Shown here: piece by piece, positions 60,641 to 64,000 of the stretch
How the letters are laid out: each line of letters starts with the position of its first letter
Numbering within the stretch: position 1 is the stretch's first letter
Assembly (NCBI GenBank): GCA_902801515.1
Contig: CADCII010000002.1
Location: forward strand, 96,076 to 160,075
Length of the DNA stretch: 64,000 nucleotides
Reading direction: 5' to 3'
Source of the DNA: an uncultured Lachnospiraceae bacterium
GTDB lineage: Bacteria > Bacillota > Clostridia > Lachnospirales > Lachnospiraceae
Position numbers and translations under genes: made by a program
Notes under the pieces: generated by a model
The model's database searches: none
Seen by the model: only the letters and a program-made list of their open reading frames with translations
Told to the model about the DNA's origin: nothing

Positions 60641-61045
60641 TCAGCAGTTCAATCCCTTGATCATGACTCTGCCATCCACAACCTCATAGCCAAATTTCCT
60701 GTACAGGCTGTGAGCATCCCGTGTCACCAGAATCCCTCGAAGCCCCGCATATACCGGCAATGACTCAATATATGATACTAATGCTGTACCGAGACCTTTG
60801 TTCCGGTACTCTTCATCAACAACTACATCGCAAAGATAATATGTGGTCGCATAGTCACTGATTACTCTGGCAAAGCCGGCAAGTTTATTCTCACCCTCAA
60901 TAAAAATCCCGTAGCAGGAAGAATTGCGGACAGATTTCTCAATCTGCTCGTCCGATCGTTTATCAGCCCAATAGGTAGATTGCAGAAGTTTGATAATATC
61001 GTCGGGATTCATTTGGCTTAAATCATCAACAATTTTGTATTTCAT
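60641..61045 (-). CDS. GNAT family N-acetyltransferase
   Basis: 134 residues with the acetyl-CoA loop VVVDEEYRNKGLGTALV (motif R/Q-x2-G-x-G/A) and a C-terminal LYRKFGYEVVDGRVMIKG. It likely acetylates a small molecule or amino group. GAGGTG precedes the ATG, and the preceding secreted-protein gene lies 9 nt downstream of its end on the same strand order (61055-61348 is upstream). Confidence 0.9.
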   Translation of the reverse strand: MKYKIVDDLSQMNPDDIIKLLQSTYWADKRSDEQIEKSVRNSSCYGIFIEGENKLAGFARVISDYATTYYLCDVVVDEEYRNKGLGTALVSYIESLPVYAGLRGILVTRDAHSLYRKFGYEVVDGRVMIKGLNC

Positions 61046-61054
61046 TCTGTCACC

Positions 61055-61348
61055 TCATACCAGTGCCTTCCCCATCTCATATGCCTTTTTCATTTCTTCC
61101 GGAAATACACAGTCGTGCCGTTCCTGTTTCGCTTTCGCATCACCGTCCAGCATATGATCCCGAAGCAGACGGCCATATTCCAGCATCTCATCATCCGGTT
61201 CATAGGACGGGTCAGTCACTGTCTCAACATAACCGATCAATGTGCAAAGCGCCGGAGCATCTGAATTCCATTCATCGAATTGCTCTGATGCGCAAACAGT
61301 ACAACATACAATAAAAGCAGTTACACAAGCAGCTATTATTTTTTTCAT
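61055..61348 (-). CDS. Small secreted protein
   Basis: 97 residues from the ATG at 61348: signal peptide MKKIIAACVTAFIVCCTVCA, then an acidic mature part (SEQFDEWNSDAPALCTLIGY, DDEMLEYGRLLRDHMLDGDA) with helical character. A purine-rich AAGGGAAG site precedes the start; longer upstream frames lack one. It may be a regulatory or binding peptide; family not recognised. It is 9 nt upstream of the GNAT gene. Confidence 0.7.
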   Translation of the reverse strand: MKKIIAACVTAFIVCCTVCASEQFDEWNSDAPALCTLIGYVETVTDPSYEPDDEMLEYGRLLRDHMLDGDAKAKQERHDCVFPEEMKKAYEMGKALV

Positions 61349-61573
61349 TGCTTTTCTCTTCCCTTTCCAGGTAATGCAGGCGTCCGTGGGGTTTATGGCA
61401 CGTTTATATCCCTTCTGGAATTCTTGGCTTCCTTCTTCTAAAGATTCGAGCACCGAGATCCTTAGGAAAAGACAAAATGGATCATGCATGATTCCCGGAA
61501 TGCCTCATACAGAGAAAGCACTGCAGGTTTCGCATCGAAGAAAAACAGCTCATCTATAGGCATTATCAACCAC

Positions 61574-61900
61574 TCACTTTCTGATGAACCTGTCCTCTGA
61601 TTCCGGTGTCTCCGCACTCACAAACCGCTCCACGGTCATGTGGAGATCATACTTCTCCCGAAGAGCGGTAATCGTTGCCATCATGGGAGAAGCATGATGC
61701 GCATCGATAGCCTGCTGATCCCGCCAACTGTCGATGAGCAGCACGGTCTCCGGATCGTCAAGGGACTGGTAGTACTCATAGCGCAGGTTGCCGTCTTCAG
61801 TCCGGATGGCATCTGCCGTCCCAGAGGACTCCATCTCTTCTGCAAACCTGCGGGCATTGCCGTTCGTGCCGGTATAATACAAATTCACTGTTAGAGCCAT
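61574..61900 (-). CDS. Antibiotic biosynthesis monooxygenase (ABM/YgiN-like) domain protein
   Basis: A 108-residue ferredoxin-like alpha-beta barrel protein. The pattern NLYYTGTNGNARRFAEEM, YEYYQSLDDPETVLLIDSWRDQQAIDAHHAS is seen in parts YYQSLDDPETVLLIDSW and AHHASPMM, typical of ABM proteins that act on quinones or related small molecules as dimers. GAGGTG lies 8 nt before the ATG. Its start overlaps the end of a decayed tag fragment, so it may be translated from a transcript running through that remnant. Confidence 0.85.
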   Translation of the reverse strand: MALTVNLYYTGTNGNARRFAEEMESSGTADAIRTEDGNLRYEYYQSLDDPETVLLIDSWRDQQAIDAHHASPMMATITALREKYDLHMTVERFVSAETPESEDRFIRK

Positions 61901-62142
61901 CGCTGTTTCACCTCTTTATCCAAATGTTTCTTCCGGTCTTTGCTGATCCTGTCGGAAAAACCATTGCTGACCGGGATCAGGCCATCATCGTGGCCGGTGT
62001 ATAGAATCGTCTTACCATCAGAGAATCCCCAGATGTAATAACAGAAGCTGCCGAACTCCTCCCTCACTTTCCGGTATCACCGAGCATTGTTGATTACAGC
62101 CTGTACCTTACATGGAGAGCGGATCATACCCTCTGTTTTTAA
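61892..62142 (-). pseudogene. Remnant of DNA-3-methyladenine glycosylase I (tag)
   Basis: One minus-strand frame reads G-M-I-R, K-V-Q-A-V-I-N-N-A-R, then a TGA, then K-V-R-E-E-F-G-S-F-C-Y-Y-I-W-G-F-S-D-G-K and later F-S-D-R-I-S-K-D-R-K-K, before running out. These blocks are in the order and style of Tag (INNA, EEFGSF-x3-IWGF, SDxISKDLKKRGF). The 5' half and the C-terminal zinc-binding end are missing and the in-frame stop breaks it. The other gene parts were not found in the window. Confidence 0.7.
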
Positions 62143-62151
62143 CCGTAGCCT

Positions 62152-63351
62152 TTATTCATGCTTCAGCAGCCAGTCTGATAGATTATGGATCTTTATACCT
62201 TCATAGTCATAGGTCGCATGTCTGGTATTGGCCAGGATCATTTTGGGATACGCATCCTTGATCTTAAGCAAAGGATCATACTCCCGCTCAAACGTCTCAG
62301 GACGTGAGATATCATCGCTGACCTGGATATACATTTTTTCATCGCCGCGGACTGCCACAAAATCCACTTTTTTCTGATACAGTTTTCCAACGTATACCTC
62401 GAAACCGCGCCGCATCAGCTCAATACAGACAATGTTTTCATACATCCGTCCGTAATCAAGATTCCGCCTGCCAAGTCTGGCAAAGCGTATACCGGTATCG
62501 CTCAGATAGTATTTCACGGAAGTCTTCAGATATTTCTTTCCGCGGATATCATATCGGCGTACGCCATAGAAAACATATGCATCGCAGAGATATCTGATAT
62601 AGTTTCCGACAGTCTTGTGATTGGTTACGACCACATTTGCTGTCAATGTATCGCTGATATTGTTGGGCGAAGTCAGATTGGATACGTTATCCATCATGAA
62701 CTCTGCCAGATGTTCCAGCGTCGTTGTATCCGGCAGATGATACTTCGTAACCAGGTCCCTGTTGATAATCGTATCGTAAACATCTCTGATATAGTTTGTG
62801 CGGTCTCTCTCAGCACGGTATTCATAAGAGCCAGCCAGACCGCCTTTGATCACATAATCATCAAAGAGCTTTGCCGTGTCCTGTTTCTCCGCATAGTAGC
62901 GGCAGAATTCCGCAAAGCTGAATGGGAACACATGGATCTCAATATAACGCCCCGTAAACAGTGTTGTCAGGTCGGAACTCAGGAGGAAGGCATTGGACCC
63001 GGTGATATAAAGATCATATTTCCGGGAAGTATGGAGGCTGTTGATCGCAAGCTCAAATCTCTCACACAGCTGCACTTCATCCACAAACACATAATTCTGT
63101 TTTCCGGCAACATAATGACTTTCAATGTAATCATACAGAGCATGGTATTCCTTTAATCCTTCATATTTCAGATCAAAGAAATCCACAAAAATAATATTGG
63201 CCTCCGGCTGAATCTCCTTGATTCTGCGGATATAAGCCTTCATCAGTTCAGATTTGCCGCTGCGGCGCACTCCGGTAATGATCTTGATATCCGGGGTACC
63301 CATGAGATCAAGAAGCCGCTGCATGTATTCTGGTCTTTCAATATAGTTCAT
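62152..63351 (-). CDS. AAA-family ATPase with DUF4143 domain
   Basis: A 399-residue protein: N-terminal AAA_14 ATPase (Walker A TGVRRSGKSELM, Walker B YVFVDEVQ, and the sensor ITGSNAFLLSS) and a C-terminal DUF4143/nuclease-like part (ILANTRHATYDYEGIKIHNLSDWLL; the KKVDFVAV strand carries the D-x-V typical of a restriction-like fold). These proteins are common in anaerobes, with unknown role, sometimes linked to defence or mobile regions. It stands alone between decayed fragments. Confidence 0.9.
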   Translation of the reverse strand: MNYIERPEYMQRLLDLMGTPDIKIITGVRRSGKSELMKAYIRRIKEIQPEANIIFVDFFDLKYEGLKEYHALYDYIESHYVAGKQNYVFVDEVQLCERFELAINSLHTSRKYDLYITGSNAFLLSSDLTTLFTGRYIEIHVFPFSFAEFCRYYAEKQDTAKLFDDYVIKGGLAGSYEYRAERDRTNYIRDVYDTIINRDLVTKYHLPDTTTLEHLAEFMMDNVSNLTSPNNISDTLTANVVVTNHKTVGNYIRYLCDAYVFYGVRRYDIRGKKYLKTSVKYYLSDTGIRFARLGRRNLDYGRMYENIVCIELMRRGFEVYVGKLYQKKVDFVAVRGDEKMYIQVSDDISRPETFEREYDPLLKIKDAYPKMILANTRHATYDYEGIKIHNLSDWLLKHE

Positions 63352-63427
63352 CGTATCGCTTCCGAAATTGTAATTTTTTTAAAGTTTCGCACCTGTGCTC
63401 ATAGTTTACTCAGAATTACCCTGCTTG

Positions 63428-63583
63428 TCAATGTGAGAAGGCTTTACACATTGTTTCATATGTTCTTTTGAGCTCTGGCATATCGTATTTCGGAACCAGA
63501 TCCTTTTTGCAGAACTCGACCATGAGTTTCAGTCCATTTGAGTAATACGCAAGGCAAAAAAGAAAAACCTCATGCCATGACAT
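63428..63583 (-). other. Coding-like remnant of unknown origin
   Basis: A short minus-strand frame (about 40 useful codons, from about 63556 to the TGA at 63430-63428) encodes a natural-looking sequence: YYSNGLKLMVEFCKKDLVPK and YDMPELKRTYETMCKAFSH. It has no ribosome site and its front end overlaps a terminator T run. It looks like the C-terminal end of a lost gene; I cannot name the family. Another possible tail (VNRSHLGRIFGEE) ends at 63694. The rest of 63352-63789 shows no gene. Confidence 0.35.
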
Positions 63584-63603
63584 TCATTTGTCACAGCACA
63601 AGG
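63553..63603 (-). terminator. Terminator downstream of the YoeB-like gene
   Basis: On the minus strand CCTTGTGCTGTGAC pairs with GTCATGGCATGAGG over 14 bp (four G-U pairs) around an 8-nt loop, followed by TTTTTCTTTTTT. Confidence 0.8.
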
Positions 63604-63789
63604 CTTGTTGTTTCTATATCGAACTAGATACATTTATCGCTTATTCGTACTCGATTGATGATACTGTATCCTGTGCCCTTAGGTTCCTTTAAGACTATAT
63701 CTTGTACTCATATTCCGAAGTTTCCAGATGTTCTTCTGTTTCTTCACCAAAAATGCGACCAAGATGCGACCGGTTAACTGTTCAATATC

Positions 63790-64000
63790 TCACTTGTCAT
63801 CATAATGCCCGCCACATTGGATTACGGTTATCGTATTGTCATCAGCACTGAAGATCAGACGGTTTTTCTGATCTATACGGACACTTGCATATCCGCTGAA
63901 GTCTCCCTTAAGCATTTCTACCTTGCCATAGGAGCATTGATACCCGTTTCGCATAATATCTTTCAGTAGTTTATTTGTCCTTTTCAGCGTTGCCTTTTCT
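63790..64000 (-). CDS. Txe/YoeB-family toxin, 5' end outside window
   Basis: The visible 70 codons encode the C-terminal part of a RelE-fold mRNA interferase: a helix KATLKRTNKLLKDIMRNG, then FSGYASVRIDQKNRLIF, DDNTITVIQCGGHYDDK and the stop at 63792-63790. The R-I-D-x-K-x-R-L-I-F strand and the terminal G-H-Y-D motif are YoeB hallmarks, including the His and Tyr of the active site. The partner antitoxin would lie upstream, beyond the window edge. YoeB cuts mRNA at translating ribosomes when free of antitoxin. Confidence 0.85.
   Translation of the reverse strand, partial: EKATLKRTNKLLKDIMRNGYQCSYGKVEMLKGDFSGYASVRIDQKNRLIFSADDNTITVIQCGGHYDDK

Overview
The window looks like a chromosomal segment of a gut-type clostridium, most probably a Lachnospiraceae member. 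The signs are strong AAGGAGG-type ribosome sites with some TTG and GTG starts, near-balanced base composition, a KtrAB-KdpDE potassium locus, LytTR-DUF3021 and ECF sigma/anti-sigma/DUF4097 modules, a YitT protein, DegV, and cytoplasmic GH10/GH78 enzymes. No rRNA, tRNA, CRISPR array, insertion sequence or prophage was recognised. Both window ends cut through a gene.

Layout: (1) 1-10435, minus strand, an exopolysaccharide or glycan locus: a fused Wzz/tyrosine-kinase, a secreted protein of about 2,040 residues made almost only of YD-like repeats, then PglE-, PglC- and PglD-like genes for an acetamido-sugar. (2) 10505-17034, minus strand, a putative peptide-maturation (RiPP) cluster: radical SAM/SPASM enzyme, acyltransferase, HPr-kinase-like protein, PqqD-like carrier, a Cys-rich 85-residue precursor with its own promoter, and an ABC exporter. 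(3) 17051-22076, a potassium-uptake operon ktrB, ktrA, a small membrane protein, a shortened kdpD and kdpE. (4) 22173-24359, an ECF sigma operon with a readable ECF-type promoter, preceded by an array of imperfect 36-bp repeats. (5) 24868-28979, a lipoprotein, a LytTR regulator operon and an aldo/keto reductase. (6) 29058-46273, a carbohydrate region: GH78, beta-helix protein, GH10, SDR, Fe-ADH and a DUF362 ferredoxin on minus; a Gfo/Idh oxidoreductase, VOC, TIM-barrel isomerase, ABC sugar importer, SDR and second VOC on plus; and an AraC regulator. (7) 46641-54277, mixed housekeeping: SH3 protein, YitT, LysR, Na+ symporter, DegV and an atypical response regulator. (8) 54411-64000, an ABC exporter with an Lnt-like enzyme, a second AraC regulator, small genes, a DUF4143 ATPase, several decayed gene fragments and a YoeB-like toxin.

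Three patterns run across the regions. A palindromic element of about 25 bp (arms TGAACAAGTG and CACTTGTTCA around ACAGG) recurs at eight intergenic places, usually in pairs. Three intergenic gaps hold 3' or internal remnants of genes, two of them close relatives of intact genes elsewhere in the window. The most promising undescribed system is the radical SAM, kinase and acyltransferase RiPP cluster, whose precursor carries an internally duplicated Cys motif; the giant YD-repeat protein in the neighbouring glycan operon is the second.
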